From: Leptospira ryugenii
GTDB taxonomy: Bacteria > Spirochaetota > Leptospiria > Leptospirales > Leptospiraceae
Reading direction: 5' to 3'
Length of the DNA: 64,000 bases
NCBI RefSeq assembly: GCF_003114855.1
Contig: NZ_BFBB01000005.1
Span: forward strand, 62,001 to 126,000
Positions 44,960 to 54,946 of this stretch are shown here, in pieces. The notes below the pieces were generated by a model. That model was not told where the DNA came from and did no database searches. It was given only the letters and a program-made list of their open reading frames with translations. The translations under genes and the position numbers were made by a program. Numbering within the stretch: the stretch's first letter is position 1; each line of letters starts with the position of its first letter.

Positions 44960-46159
44960 CTAACGAATTATTTTTGCATCTGCTTTGGTGGGAATATAGG
45001 AAATCCCTACCGATTTGGGAAGATTGATCCGCTCCACTGCAAAGTCACAAGCAACCTCACGCCATAGATAACTCCCTTCCAGATGGCTTTCCCCTTGGTG
45101 GATAGCAAACCCTAGGCTATACTTCCCTTCTGAGAAATAAATAGGGAAATGAAACCTTACGACTGCCTTGTCATTTGCATCCAAGGCAATTGGTTCCAGT
45201 TGTAAAAGGAAGGTATTGGTACCGTAGATACGATTTCCTCTTTCATCATCGATATGAAATCCAACTGTAACATTTTGCATCTTTGTCAGAGCTGAAAACT
45301 GAATCTTTAGGCTAACTGTCTCCCCGACGTAGAGCAATTGGCTTTTAAGACCGTTATCTCTATAAAATCCAAAATCTAGTTCCTGAATGAATTCTGATGC
45401 TCGGATAAAATTTGCTTCTTCTAAGGTTTCAATCTCACCGGCTACTAATTGCATGTAGCGATCCATTCCGACTTTGGGTGCGCCATCAAAGACAAGTTCT
45501 CCTTTTTCTAAAATCAATACACGAGAACAAAATGTACTAACCAATGCTAGGTCATGACTAACAAACAATACGATTGATCCTTCTTGTAAAAAAGCACGAA
45601 AGCGTTTAAGACATTTTTGTTGGAAGCTCGCATCTCCCACTGCCAATGCCTCATCTACAATTAAAATATCTGGCCTTATCGCTGTTGCTAAACTAAAGGC
45701 CAAGCGCATTGCCATTCCCGAGCTGTAGTTTTTGACGGGGACATTGCGATACTCGCTAAGTTCAGCAAATGAAAAGATCTCATCGATATGATCTTTGATC
45801 TGCTGGGGGCTATATCCCCAAACTAAACCATTATAATAAACATTTTCTTCACCGGAAAGCTCTGCATTGAATCCAAGGCCTAATTCCAATAGAGCTCTCA
45901 CAGTCCCAAGTACGGAAACTTTGCCTTGGTCTGGTCGGGTCACTTTAGCAATTAACTTGAGTAATGTGGACTTACCAGCACCATTTCGACCTATGATCCC
46001 AAGAGCTTCACCTTTTTGGACAGAAAAGGAAATCTTTCGCAGTGCATACAATTTTGTATCAAGTCCAAAATAACCAAATGTAAGGCCAGTGAGCAATCGA
46101 TGCCAAGCTTTGGAAAAGCCTTGGTATGATTTACTGACTTGGTTTAACTCTAATACCAT
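44960..46159 (-). CDS. wzt: ABC transporter ATPase for polysaccharide export, Wzt-type with carbohydrate-binding C-domain
   Basis: 399 residues from ATG 46159 (TTGGA about 6 bases upstream). The ATPase part (1-250) has Walker A GRNGAGKST, signature NYSSGMAMRLAFS, Walker B ILIVDEALAVGD and the switch His in SHD. The last about 140 residues form a beta-rich domain like the Wzt C-terminal domain that recognises the finished O-polysaccharide. It follows the permease gene by 11 bases. Exports a lipid-linked polysaccharide across the inner membrane. It could equally be named TagH-like. Confidence 0.87.
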   Translation of the reverse strand: MVLELNQVSKSYQGFSKAWHRLLTGLTFGYFGLDTKLYALRKISFSVQKGEALGIIGRNGAGKSTLLKLIAKVTRPDQGKVSVLGTVRALLELGLGFNAELSGEENVYYNGLVWGYSPQQIKDHIDEIFSFAELSEYRNVPVKNYSSGMAMRLAFSLATAIRPDILIVDEALAVGDASFQQKCLKRFRAFLQEGSIVLFVSHDLALVSTFCSRVLILEKGELVFDGAPKVGMDRYMQLVAGEIETLEEANFIRASEFIQELDFGFYRDNGLKSQLLYVGETVSLKIQFSALTKMQNVTVGFHIDDERGNRIYGTNTFLLQLEPIALDANDKAVVRFHFPIYFSEGKYSLGFAIHQGESHLEGSYLWREVACDFAVERINLPKSVGISYIPTKADAKIIR

Positions 46160-46170
46160 ATGGTCCAAAA

Positions 46171-46998
46171 TCAGAGGTGATCTAAAACAACAGCTTGGAA
46201 TTTACGTTTTGATAATAGATAGATCAGGATAAACGTAAGCAAAAAGGGAAGAAAAGAAATCCAGTGGAATTGTGAAACATAGTTGGGAATCACACAGGCC
46301 CGAAACATATCGAGAGGCACGTTCAAAGGATTCATTTGGTTTACTTCTTTTAGAAAGCCCTGCGGAAAGTAAAGTATGGGCAAGCCCCAAAACATGATTT
46401 GGCTTATCAATCGAACGAGAGGGGAAATATCTTTCAAGAGTATATTCAAACGAGAGAGGTAATGCAAAAGCAAGTGCAAATAAAAGCCAGTTAGTAAAAT
46501 ACAAAGGTAACCGAGAAAAGCGCCAAAGGGGTTTAATTGACCAGAAACATACAAAAGAGCATACACTGGCACCAAGGTAATCGTCGCATGGATGAGGTAT
46601 TGGAAGAGAGGTATGGAGAGAAAAAGGTCCAGACCCAAAGTAGAACGCTTCAATAAGGATCTGTTGTCCGTTAAGATGCTTGTTCCTCGCACGAGGAGCT
46701 CCTGCAAAGGGATCCAAAACACGAGGCCTGTCAGGAGGTAGGAACTCTGGTCCCAAGTCTGGTTTGGGTGGCGGATGCCTAGGACCAAGAAAACCGTTGC
46801 ATAGATGCTAATCAGAAGCAGATTTTGCAATAGCATCCAAGATATACCAAGAAACGAGCCTGCGTACTGCAAAGCGTAGTCCCTGCGAACGAGAGCCCAA
46901 ATGATCCCAAACGTTGTCATACTTCCATTTTCGGAAGGTAGAACCCGCTTCTGGACTGGATTCCAGAAAGACTGAATGCGGGCGATTTGCACCCGCAA
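46171..46998 (-). CDS. wzm: ABC-2 type polysaccharide export permease, Wzm-type
   Basis: Up to 275 residues with six transmembrane helices (about 50-75, 85-108, 135-160, 165-188, 200-220, 245-265) and the short amphipathic N-terminal helix of O-antigen permeases (FGIIWALVRRDYALQYAGS). P-L-N-V-P-L-D-M-F-R near the end matches the family's exit motif. The start is uncertain: TTG 46998 or the GTG two codons later, or ATG 46920 (MTTFGIIW), which suits the usual length better but has GGAAG too close to it. Works with the adjacent ATPase gene. Confidence 0.85.
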   Translation of the reverse strand: MRVQIARIQSFWNPVQKRVLPSENGSMTTFGIIWALVRRDYALQYAGSFLGISWMLLQNLLLISIYATVFLVLGIRHPNQTWDQSSYLLTGLVFWIPLQELLVRGTSILTDNRSLLKRSTLGLDLFLSIPLFQYLIHATITLVPVYALLYVSGQLNPFGAFLGYLCILLTGFYLHLLLHYLSRLNILLKDISPLVRLISQIMFWGLPILYFPQGFLKEVNQMNPLNVPLDMFRACVIPNYVSQFHWISFLPFLLTFILIYLLSKRKFQAVVLDHL

Positions 46999-47015
46999 AG
47001 CTAGGTGTTGAGGAA

Positions 47016-47231
47016 TTACATCCTCTTTAAGTTTCTCTGGCCAAGATCTGAGAGTTTGGGGGAAACCCAGTCTCCCTTTTGGACCACTTCACCTTGGAAA
47101 GCCTCCATGAGATACTCTTCAAACGTTTTGCCTTCCTGTGAGGAAGCAAAACCTCTTTTGGGACCTTGCCCTGACAATCCACTCTCTTTGTGGCGGTTGT
47201 AAGCGGGTTGATGGATGGATCTAACGATCAT
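47016..47231 (-). CDS. Small hypothetical protein with a strong ribosome site
   Basis: 71 residues from ATG 47231, chosen because GGGGAGGAAAAG stands about 8 bases upstream, the best ribosome site in the window. Composition is polar and Gly/Lys/Gln-rich (ESGLSGQGPKRGFASSQEGK), then an amphipathic helix (TFEEYLMEAFQGEVV) and a basic end (PKLSDLGQRNLKRM). No signal, membrane segment or known family. It precedes wzm by 17 bases on the same strand and might be co-transcribed. Upstream lie a possible -10 box TATATT (47293-47288) and an inverted repeat. Confidence 0.55.
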   Translation of the reverse strand: MIVRSIHQPAYNRHKESGLSGQGPKRGFASSQEGKTFEEYLMEAFQGEVVQKGDWVSPKLSDLGQRNLKRM

Positions 47232-47301
47232 ATACTTTTCCTCCCCGTCGTTCATTAGACGACATAAAAATTAAAAATAGCACCAATAATATACTAAACG
47301 C

Positions 47302-47321
47302 TTGTTTACACTACTTAACAA
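47302..47321. promoter_or_regulatory. Inverted repeat upstream of the small protein gene; possible operator
   Basis: TTGTTTACACTACTTAACAA: 7-base arms with 6 of 7 matches. It lies 9 bases upstream of a TATATT -10-like box read on the minus strand, in the -20 to -40 zone. The rest of the gap 47232-47510 holds no convincing gene; GCCCT/AGGGC at about 47389-47405 could pair, and a T run follows 20 bases later. Confidence 0.35.
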
Positions 47322-47510
47322 ATGATGGGCTAAGTCAATGTTTTTTTGTGCGTTTCATTGGTTTCTTACCTCCTAGAATACAAAAGCCCTGGGACAAAAG
47401 GGCGCATTCGCGTATTTTTTTTTGAAAAAAGGAATCGTATTATGACTCTTTGGCTGCGGGTAAGCAAGTAAAAAACGCCAATCCGCCCTTTTTCCACCTT
47501 GTTCCCTGGG

Positions 47511-49019
47511 ATGTGGAGGAAATGGGAGTATGCTGCATTGGCTGTATTCGCCATCCTTGGGAGTATAGGCCCTCTGCATTCGGAGCCCTATTGCCCCTTT
47601 CCGCCTTCCTTCTGGCTGAATGCTGGCTTTACCATGAAGGAGTCTGTGGAAATCTTCCAAGCCTGCAAACAGGAAAAAAAAGAATTCTTTCTTTGGTTAC
47701 AAAAAAAGCCAAAAGAAAAAAAAATCTTAAGCCTCATCTACCGAGAGAAATCAAAAGCGAAAGCAAAACATACCGAAACGAAAAAAGAGAAGCCGACCAA
47801 AAAGACTGAGGAGCTAAATATCCAATCCTTTCTTGCAGGTAGTTACCAAGTAACAGATAGCAGATACTTTCCTTTGTACGAACGCAATCATTCCTCATTT
47901 CAAATGGGAGGTAAAGTGTATCAATATAGATGGATCCTAGAAAAAAGAGACAATCGTGTGTTAGGTGGTTTTTCTTTTGAGGGAAACCTATTCCATGCCT
48001 ATTTAGGGTCTCGTTATAAGCCTATGCCTAATTTTTATTTTGCGAAAGACCCAAATTTCTTTTCCCAATTTGATGGCAATCAATCCCATCTTCCACAACC
48101 TTTATTGGATTCTCACTTTCTCGGTTTCAATACAAAATTTAAGCAAGAGAAACTTTCCCTTGGGATTTACAAATCCTACACTGTTTCCCCTGATCCAGGA
48201 TTTTACTTTGTTAACCAAGAAAAATCTTTCGCCTTCACCTCTTCCCTCACGACAGGGATAATCAGTCTCTATCTGCAAAAGAGATTTGTATGGGAAATGT
48301 TTCCTGGTGTGAAGCACCATATACAAGGAGAGGGCATAGGCTCGGCAAAATCTTGGATAGGATTTGTATTCCATCGATCAGAAATAAATAACTTAAATTT
48401 AAAATTTGATATCACTGGCTACCGAAACCAACCAGGGATCAATATACCTATCTCTGAACTCTCCGAAAAACAAGGTAGCAAACAAGACTTAGGTTTTCAA
48501 AGGATCCGATATAAAGAATACTACCAGTGCGAAACTCTGTTTTCCAGAGAAGGGCTTCGCTATGAATCTGGCTTTGGAATACTATATCCAGTTTGGATTA
48601 GTGCATATGGAGCCATTTCTTTTCGCTACCGATACTATGAGGAAAAAGGATTTTACAATGAACATTCATTTGGAAGAGGTATCTTCTATGAGTACCGTGA
48701 AAACAACTCGATACTTAGCTTAGGGATCGAGTCTAGAGTCAATAAGCTTCAGTATGAAGCAAAAATTGCCTATCCTGTATTTCCAAATTACAGATTTGAA
48801 CTAAGTATACTCCTTCGAGATAAAGATATCATGATGAGGTCATGGTTTGAAAATTGGTCTTTTGCAACTGACTTCAATATGGATTTGGTGGACCGTCCCC
48901 AAATATGGAAATTAAAGTTTGTAGGCCAAAACTTGTCTCTAAATGTAAGTATTTCCGAAAAAAAAGGAGATCCCAATTATATATATTATACAAATTTTCA
49001 GTTTCAATTTTTGTTTTAA
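47511..49019 (+). CDS. Putative outer-membrane beta-barrel protein, unrecognised family
   Basis: About 502 residues. A signal peptide (hydrophobic 9-21, ending IGPLHS-EPYC) is followed by a Lys-rich helical stretch (50-100) and then a long series of amphipathic strands rich in Tyr, Phe, Arg and Gly (ISFRYRYYEEKGFYNEHSF, LSLGIESRVNKL), ending in FQFQFLF. The terminal Phe and strand pattern are those of a barrel inserted by BAM. I do not recognise the family. The ATG at 47511 is chosen over a TTG four codons upstream; neither has a good ribosome site. Monocistronic, convergent with 49023. Confidence 0.6.
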   Translation: MWRKWEYAALAVFAILGSIGPLHSEPYCPFPPSFWLNAGFTMKESVEIFQACKQEKKEFFLWLQKKPKEKKILSLIYREKSKAKAKHTETKKEKPTKKTEELNIQSFLAGSYQVTDSRYFPLYERNHSSFQMGGKVYQYRWILEKRDNRVLGGFSFEGNLFHAYLGSRYKPMPNFYFAKDPNFFSQFDGNQSHLPQPLLDSHFLGFNTKFKQEKLSLGIYKSYTVSPDPGFYFVNQEKSFAFTSSLTTGIISLYLQKRFVWEMFPGVKHHIQGEGIGSAKSWIGFVFHRSEINNLNLKFDITGYRNQPGINIPISELSEKQGSKQDLGFQRIRYKEYYQCETLFSREGLRYESGFGILYPVWISAYGAISFRYRYYEEKGFYNEHSFGRGIFYEYRENNSILSLGIESRVNKLQYEAKIAYPVFPNYRFELSILLRDKDIMMRSWFENWSFATDFNMDLVDRPQIWKLKFVGQNLSLNVSISEKKGDPNYIYYTNFQFQFLF

Positions 49020-49022
49020 GCT

Positions 49023-49529
49023 CTAATATAAAAGTTCATCACTTTGGATTTCAGAATATTTTTTCAATAAAAAAATGGGAATGCTATTCTTATCCGTAAA
49101 TTCATCGGCATTGGCTGGCAACTTCCTACGGATGGGATTGAGCAATAATCTGCCTTTTGCGTCCTTTTCAAAGAAATAATATCCTATCCATTGCCCTTTG
49201 ATGAGATATGGATTCCCTGGGAACAATGAGCGAACAAACTCCTCCCCCTCTTCATCAAATTTATTTCTTCGGTAGCGAAAGTGAATTTCTTGTCCATTCC
49301 AATCGTAAAAAACAACAAAATCACCTTCTTTGGCTTTAAAAAATAATTTCCATTCTTCAGGAAATTTACCGGCAGTTTTGAACTCTTGTTTTCCTTCGAT
49401 GATTCTTTTTTCTGAGAGCGGAATTGGACTTAGATAACGTTCTTTTGTGTTTTCTTCTGCAGATGTACTAAGAGTAAAGATGAAACACAAAATCCAAAAT
49501 TTAAGTTTCAATCGTTCATTCTGTAACAT
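49023..49529 (-). CDS. Secreted hypothetical protein
   Basis: About 168 residues from ATG 49529 (an upstream in-frame start adds five codons). Signal peptide LKFWILCFIFTLSTSA-EEN, then a mixed alpha/beta body with Trp, Tyr and Phe-rich strands (FVVFYDWNGQEIHFRYRR, QWIGYYFFEKDAKGR) and a hydrophilic end. No catalytic motif or known family recognised. It overlaps the end of the HEAT-repeat gene by 14 bases, so the two are translationally linked, which suggests they act in the same compartment. Confidence 0.65.
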   Translation of the reverse strand: MLQNERLKLKFWILCFIFTLSTSAEENTKERYLSPIPLSEKRIIEGKQEFKTAGKFPEEWKLFFKAKEGDFVVFYDWNGQEIHFRYRRNKFDEEGEEFVRSLFPGNPYLIKGQWIGYYFFEKDAKGRLLLNPIRRKLPANADEFTDKNSIPIFLLKKYSEIQSDELLY

Positions 49530-50620
49530 TTTCTGCCTTTTCACTTTCTTCCTCAGGGCTTGATACTTCTACCCCTTTGATTTGGTCGATTGCTCTTTTG
49601 GCTGCTTTTTGCACTTTGGGACTTGGATCACGATCTCTTTTATATTCCAAGAGGTCAAGCGCAGAGGGATCTTTTAAATTTCCCATGTGCTCTATCACAC
49701 GCAGGCGGACCATAGCATCATCGTCTCTTGCGAATTCATTCAACTCCTGGATGACATCTTTATCACCTAAAAGTACGAGCGCACCGATGGTATAAATTTT
49801 GAGAGATTGAGCTTTTTTGCCATCTAATTTGCCAGCAGTCTTTTTTAAAGAATCCAATAATTCGAGTAATTTAGATTTTGCATTGTTAGCTTTTATTTTC
49901 CCTAATGCATTGATGGAATAACATCTTAAAGTTGTCGGGGCAGCATCGTCAAAAGCTAAGTCAGATAACATAGACTCCGCGGAAGAGTCTTTAACTGAGC
50001 CAAAATATAAGGCAATCTGTGCTCTTGTATCGCTATTGTTAAACTTTTCTTTGAATTTTATTTGGAAAAACGGGGAAGCTTCGATGCCATTGGGTAATTC
50101 AGCGAGTGTATTAATCATTAAAGTCAACTGATTTGAGCTTTTAGTGAAATCTTCTTTTCTTACTTTCTCAATCAGAGGGCCCACTGCGGTAGTCAGTTTT
50201 AACTTTTTGGCTGTAGAGATAGCCTGTTTCGTGACATCTTCATTTGGATCTTCAAAAAGACGAATCACAAGGTCACCAAATTGATGTAAATTTAGTTCAC
50301 CTACGGTTCGTAATACGACAATTTTTACTCCGATGTCTTTTTCGGATTCTAACAATTCTCCTAAATACAGGTACAATTCATTGGCTTGTTCTTTAGGGAA
50401 AGACAACAACTCAAACAGAGCCTGTTTTCTTTCCTGAGAGGTTCCATAACGTAATACTTTAGAAAGGACTTCTTTCTTTTTGAGGATTTGTTCCTCGGTC
50501 AATTGTCCTTTTTTCTTTTCAACTTTTGTGGGAGGGTTTTGTGGATTGGTTTCGTTTGTTTGGGTGACCTCCGAAGAAAGGAGACTCCCAAACAGCAATA
50601 AACTGATTACGGTACAGCGC

Positions 50621-51088
<468 letters not shown>

Positions 51089-51123
51089 TCTATTCCTCTT
51101 TTCCTATCTCTCCCTAGTAGACG

Positions 51124-53643
51124 TTACGACTGAACCAAAGGGAAACCATACTTTGTCTTTGGGGAAGGAGCCTCTAAGAGAGGAACCTTCCAAATTTGTT
51201 CCGCATACTCGCGAATGGTCCTGTCGGAGGAAAATTTCCCCACCCGTGCAACGTTTAGGATAGATTTTTCTGTCCAGGAGTCTTCGTTTAAAAAATCACT
51301 CGCAATTCGGTCTTGTATGCTATCGTAAGCGGCAAAATCTGCAAGAAGTAAATAACTATCTTGGTAGACGAGACTATCGTAAATGGGGTTAAAAATGCCA
51401 TGCTCTGAAGGTGAGAAGAAATTTTCTCGGATCATCAAAAGCACCCGTTTCAACTCACTATTTGCCTCTAAATAATCCTGAGGTCGGTAGCCCTTCTCTT
51501 TCAGAGCAAATACTTCAGGAGTTTTTAGGCCAAAAATATAAATATTCTCTTCTCCTACTTCTTCTAACATCTCAACATTTGCACCATCCAAGGTTCCCAC
51601 TGTCAGCGCACCGTTTAACATGAATTTCATATTGCTCGTACCAGAGGCTTCTGTTCCTGCAGTTGAGATTTGCTCTGAAAGATTACTTCCAGGAATGATA
51701 CTCTCAGCCAAAGACACTCGGTAATTTGGCAAAAAGACCAATTTCAATCGATCGGCGACATCTGGGTCATGGTTCACCACTTGTGCCACATTGTTGATCA
51801 ATTTGATGATCAATTTTGCCATATAATATCCCGGTGCAGCTTTGCCTCCAAATATGACTGTTCTCGGCGTTACAGTTATGTTTGGATTTTCTTTGATCCT
51901 TCGATAAACTGCGATCACTCGCAGAACATTTAACAATTGTCTTTTGTATTCATGAAACCGTTTGATTTGTGTATCAATCAGAGAATTTGGATCTATGCTG
52001 ATTCCCGTTTCACTCTTAATCAACTTTGCTAATCGATCTTTATTTGTCTTCTTTACTTTGATCCAATCAGCTTTGAATTCTTTGTCTTTGACAAATGCTT
52101 CTAAATTTTTTAACTCACTTAAGTTTGTCGCAAACTTTGGCCCTAATTTTTTTTGGATTAGGTAAGACAAACTAGGGTTAGACTGAATGAGCCATCTCCG
52201 AGGAGTTATACCATTGGTTTTGTTATTAAACTTTTCTGGGAAGAGTTTATAAAAAGATTTGAAGATTGTAGTGGTGATTAATTCAGAATGGAGAGCCGCC
52301 ACACCATTTACCTGGTGTGAGCCTATAACGGCAAGATTTGCCATGCGAATTCTTTTTTCTGCACCTTCTTGGATTACACTGACTTCACTGATTTCATCAG
52401 GTGAAAGTACATTCTTTGCCTTCGCCCATTCCAAAAATCTAAAGTTGATCTCATAGATGATTTCTAAATGACGAGGAAGTAACCTTTCGAATAAACTCAC
52501 CTTCCATGTCTCTAAAGCCTCAGGCAAAACTGTATGGTTTGTATAAGCAAATATCTTTGTAGTCAAATCCCAAGCGTCTTCCCAAGACCAGTTTTCTTGG
52601 TCTACCAAAACGCGCATGAGCTCTGCAATGCCTATGCTTGGATGTGTATCGTTTAATTGGATGGCAACTTTTTCTGCGAGATTTTTGTAGGTGCCCTCAG
52701 CTTGTTTGTGTCTCAGCAAAATATCTTGGAGAGAGGCCGCGACCATAAAGTACTGTTGTTTGAGTCTGAGTTCTTTTCCTTGTTCGGTGGTATCATTGGG
52801 GTAGAGTACTTTGGATATGTTTTCAGAGATAGACTTATCTTGGACTGCCCGCATATAATCCCCGTGGTTGAAGTAATCCAAATTAAACTCTTCCGATGAT
52901 TTTGCTGTCCATAGCCGTAAATAATTAACAGTGCTTGTATTGAAGCCAGGGATGGGACAGTCATGTGCCGCTGCGAGCACCGTCTCCGCTGGGATCCAAT
53001 CGTGTTCAGTACGTCCTCTGCCTGAGATTTTAGTTTCAGTATAACCATAAAATCCAATCGAATATGTAATGTCTGCACGGATCACTTCATAAGGAACTCC
53101 GTCCGCATCCCAATGGTCGGGCATCTCGACCTGTTGCCCATTTGCAATGATTTGGTTAAAAATCCCATAATCATATCGTATGCCATAGCCAAATCCGGGT
53201 ACATTTAAGGTTGCCATAGAATCCAAAAAACAAGCAGCTAGTCGACCCAGACCTCCATTCCCTAAACCAGCATCCATTTCAAATTCTAAGACTTCTGCCA
53301 ATTCAAGTCCGAATCCTTTGATCATCTCACTGACAATGTCGTACAAGCCAAGGTTGATCAATGCATTGGAAAGAGTTTTTCCCATTAAGAATTCTAGGGA
53401 AAAATAATAGACCTTTTTGGGATTTGTTTTGCGGTATCTTTCATCTGTTAGGTTTAGACGATCGATTAAAAAATCTCTCACGGTATGGCCTAGGGCTTTG
53501 TAGATATCCTCGTTTTTTACTGTGTATTTATTTTTGCCGATCGTGTATTCTAGGTGATGAGCGAACTGCTTTTCTAAAGAAATAAGATCAGCTTTTTGTT
53601 CTTCCGAAAGGAGGCCGAGTAAACGAGAGTTTTCTTGGATCAT
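51124..53643 (-). CDS. glgP: Glycogen/starch/maltodextrin phosphorylase
   Basis: 839 residues, normal length. The PLP-Lys motif EASGTSNMKFMLNGALTVG, the KRFHEYKRQLLN stretch, GGLGRLAACFLDSMATL and the QLNDTHPSIGIAELMR active-site region are all present. It releases glucose-1-phosphate from glycogen or maltodextrins with orthophosphate. The regulatory phosphorylation and AMP-binding region of animal enzymes is absent, as in bacteria. Its promoter is predicted at 53652-53680, with only 8 bases between the -10 box and the ATG, and no ribosome-binding sequence. Confidence 0.96.
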   Translation of the reverse strand: MIQENSRLLGLLSEEQKADLISLEKQFAHHLEYTIGKNKYTVKNEDIYKALGHTVRDFLIDRLNLTDERYRKTNPKKVYYFSLEFLMGKTLSNALINLGLYDIVSEMIKGFGLELAEVLEFEMDAGLGNGGLGRLAACFLDSMATLNVPGFGYGIRYDYGIFNQIIANGQQVEMPDHWDADGVPYEVIRADITYSIGFYGYTETKISGRGRTEHDWIPAETVLAAAHDCPIPGFNTSTVNYLRLWTAKSSEEFNLDYFNHGDYMRAVQDKSISENISKVLYPNDTTEQGKELRLKQQYFMVAASLQDILLRHKQAEGTYKNLAEKVAIQLNDTHPSIGIAELMRVLVDQENWSWEDAWDLTTKIFAYTNHTVLPEALETWKVSLFERLLPRHLEIIYEINFRFLEWAKAKNVLSPDEISEVSVIQEGAEKRIRMANLAVIGSHQVNGVAALHSELITTTIFKSFYKLFPEKFNNKTNGITPRRWLIQSNPSLSYLIQKKLGPKFATNLSELKNLEAFVKDKEFKADWIKVKKTNKDRLAKLIKSETGISIDPNSLIDTQIKRFHEYKRQLLNVLRVIAVYRRIKENPNITVTPRTVIFGGKAAPGYYMAKLIIKLINNVAQVVNHDPDVADRLKLVFLPNYRVSLAESIIPGSNLSEQISTAGTEASGTSNMKFMLNGALTVGTLDGANVEMLEEVGEENIYIFGLKTPEVFALKEKGYRPQDYLEANSELKRVLLMIRENFFSPSEHGIFNPIYDSLVYQDSYLLLADFAAYDSIQDRIASDFLNEDSWTEKSILNVARVGKFSSDRTIREYAEQIWKVPLLEAPSPKTKYGFPLVQS

Positions 53644-53651
53644 GAGAGCAA

Positions 53652-53680
53652 ATTCTACTGATCCAGCCTTTGTAATTCAA
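53652..53680 (-). promoter_or_regulatory. Promoter of glgP, leaderless arrangement
   Basis: Read on the minus strand: TTGAAT (53680-53675), 17-base spacer, TAGAAT (53657-53652), then 8 bases to the ATG at 53643. It lies in the 53-base gap before the DUF192 gene end. Confidence 0.5.
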
Positions 53681-53696
53681 GTAAAAGAAGAGAAAA

Positions 53697-54155
53697 TTAA
53701 TCCCTTGCAGAAACTTTTCTTTCCAAGATGAGTGTGGCACCGATTGGAATTTTGTTTTTTTCGAACCAGCCTAAATTCACCTCAAGAGCATACTTCGCTG
53801 GTTGTAGTGAATTGTACAACTCTTCCGTCTGGTTGGGTTTCATATCGTGAGTTTCCAATAAACTTAGGTTTGCATCAAAATAACCAAGAGAAAGCGGTAG
53901 CAAAGTGTTTTTCATCCAAAAGGATAGGTATTCTTTTTTGGGAAACACGAATAACATGCCTTGGTCTTGGCCTAATTCCTTTCGGTTCATAAGGCCCAAG
54001 GCCCTCGTACTTGGATTATTTGCGATCTCCAATTTGATGGCTTTGTCGGCAATCGAGCCGAATACAAATTCCGTCTCAATAGGATAAGATTCTGTGGCTT
54101 GGCAATTCAGAGAGAGAAAGAGTGAAATGACTACGATTATTGATTTTGTGAGCAT
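53697..54155 (-). CDS. DUF192 family lipoprotein
   Basis: 152 residues. Lipoprotein signal with lipobox SLNC, then the DUF192 fold: LEIANNPSTRALGLMNRKEL, GMLFVFPKKEYLSFWMKNTLLPLSLGYF is split over the central strands, and ALEVNLGWFEKNKIPIGATL near the end. The function of DUF192 proteins is unknown; many are small exported proteins. It follows the enoyl-CoA hydratase by 5 bases in a leftward run, so it may be co-expressed with it; no functional link is evident. Confidence 0.85.
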   Translation of the reverse strand: MLTKSIIVVISLFLSLNCQATESYPIETEFVFGSIADKAIKLEIANNPSTRALGLMNRKELGQDQGMLFVFPKKEYLSFWMKNTLLPLSLGYFDANLSLLETHDMKPNQTEELYNSLQPAKYALEVNLGWFEKNKIPIGATLILERKVSARD

Positions 54156-54160
54156 ATTCC

Positions 54161-54931
54161 CTAACCTCCAAAATTAGGTTTTCTTTTTTCTAAAAAAGCG
54201 CCAAGCCCTTCTTTGGTTTCAGGGTCAGAAAAACGACCACCAAACAACTGTCTTTCCCATTCGATTCCTCTTTCTAAATTGCCTTCCAGACCTTGGCGGA
54301 TTGCCATCTTGGCAGCACGAATGGCATTGGGTCCTCTTGTCAAAATGGTCTGGATCAATTTTTCAGATTCCTGTAACAAGTCTTCGGCAGATGTAATTTT
54401 GTTCACTATGCCAAGTCGGTAGGCCTCTTCTGCAGAGATCATATCTCCTGTAAAAATCAATTCACTCGCTCGGCCAACCCCTATCAAGCGAGGCAGACGC
54501 TGGCTACCACCAAATCCTGGAAGAAGACCCAAAGAAACCTCAGGCAATCCGAGCTTCGCAGAAGAAGACGCATAACGAATATCACATGATAAAGCAAGCT
54601 CTAGACCACCTCCTAGTGCAAACCCATTCAAAGCCGCAATGGAGACTAAAGGAGAAAGTTCGAGTTTACGGAAGACTTTTTGGCCAAGCTCAGAAAAGTC
54701 CCTTCCTTGTGGTTCCGAAAACGTTTGCATTTTTGCTATATCGGCACCTGCTACAAAAGCCTTTCCCTCACCTGTTAGAATAAAGGCTCGAAGGTGTTTA
54801 TCTCGCTCCATCTCATCAATTGCAATGGATATATCTGAAATGACCTGATCATTCAGTGCGTTTAGGGCCTCTGGCCTTTTGATTGTCACCAAAGCGTAAC
54901 TATTTTTTTTCTGAATATCTATGAAACCCAA
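54161..54931 (-). CDS. Enoyl-CoA hydratase/isomerase (crotonase family)
   Basis: 256 residues, normal length. The oxyanion-hole motifs are AFVAGADIAKM and ALNGFALGGGLELALSCDIR, and both catalytic glutamates of true hydratases are present: Glu111 (GGGLELAL) and Glu131 (GLPEVSLGLLPG). It should add water to 2-enoyl-CoA in beta-oxidation, the main energy source of leptospires, which live on fatty acids. It follows the membrane PP2C gene by 15 bases and precedes the DUF192 gene. Chain-length preference cannot be told. Confidence 0.92.
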   Translation of the reverse strand: MGFIDIQKKNSYALVTIKRPEALNALNDQVISDISIAIDEMERDKHLRAFILTGEGKAFVAGADIAKMQTFSEPQGRDFSELGQKVFRKLELSPLVSIAALNGFALGGGLELALSCDIRYASSSAKLGLPEVSLGLLPGFGGSQRLPRLIGVGRASELIFTGDMISAEEAYRLGIVNKITSAEDLLQESEKLIQTILTRGPNAIRAAKMAIRQGLEGNLERGIEWERQLFGGRFSDPETKEGLGAFLEKRKPNFGG

Positions 54932-54946
54932 GTGTATCTCCGCTAT

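Noticed and set aside
46202..46756. 184-codon minus-strand ORF inside wzm in another frame
   Set aside because: The wzm frame gives clear permease helices; this one has no coherent pattern and no start signal.
47373..47660. Minus-strand ORFs of 62-95 codons near 47.4-47.7 kb
   Set aside because: They cross from the intergenic gap into the start of the barrel-like gene, have no ribosome site and show low-complexity ends.
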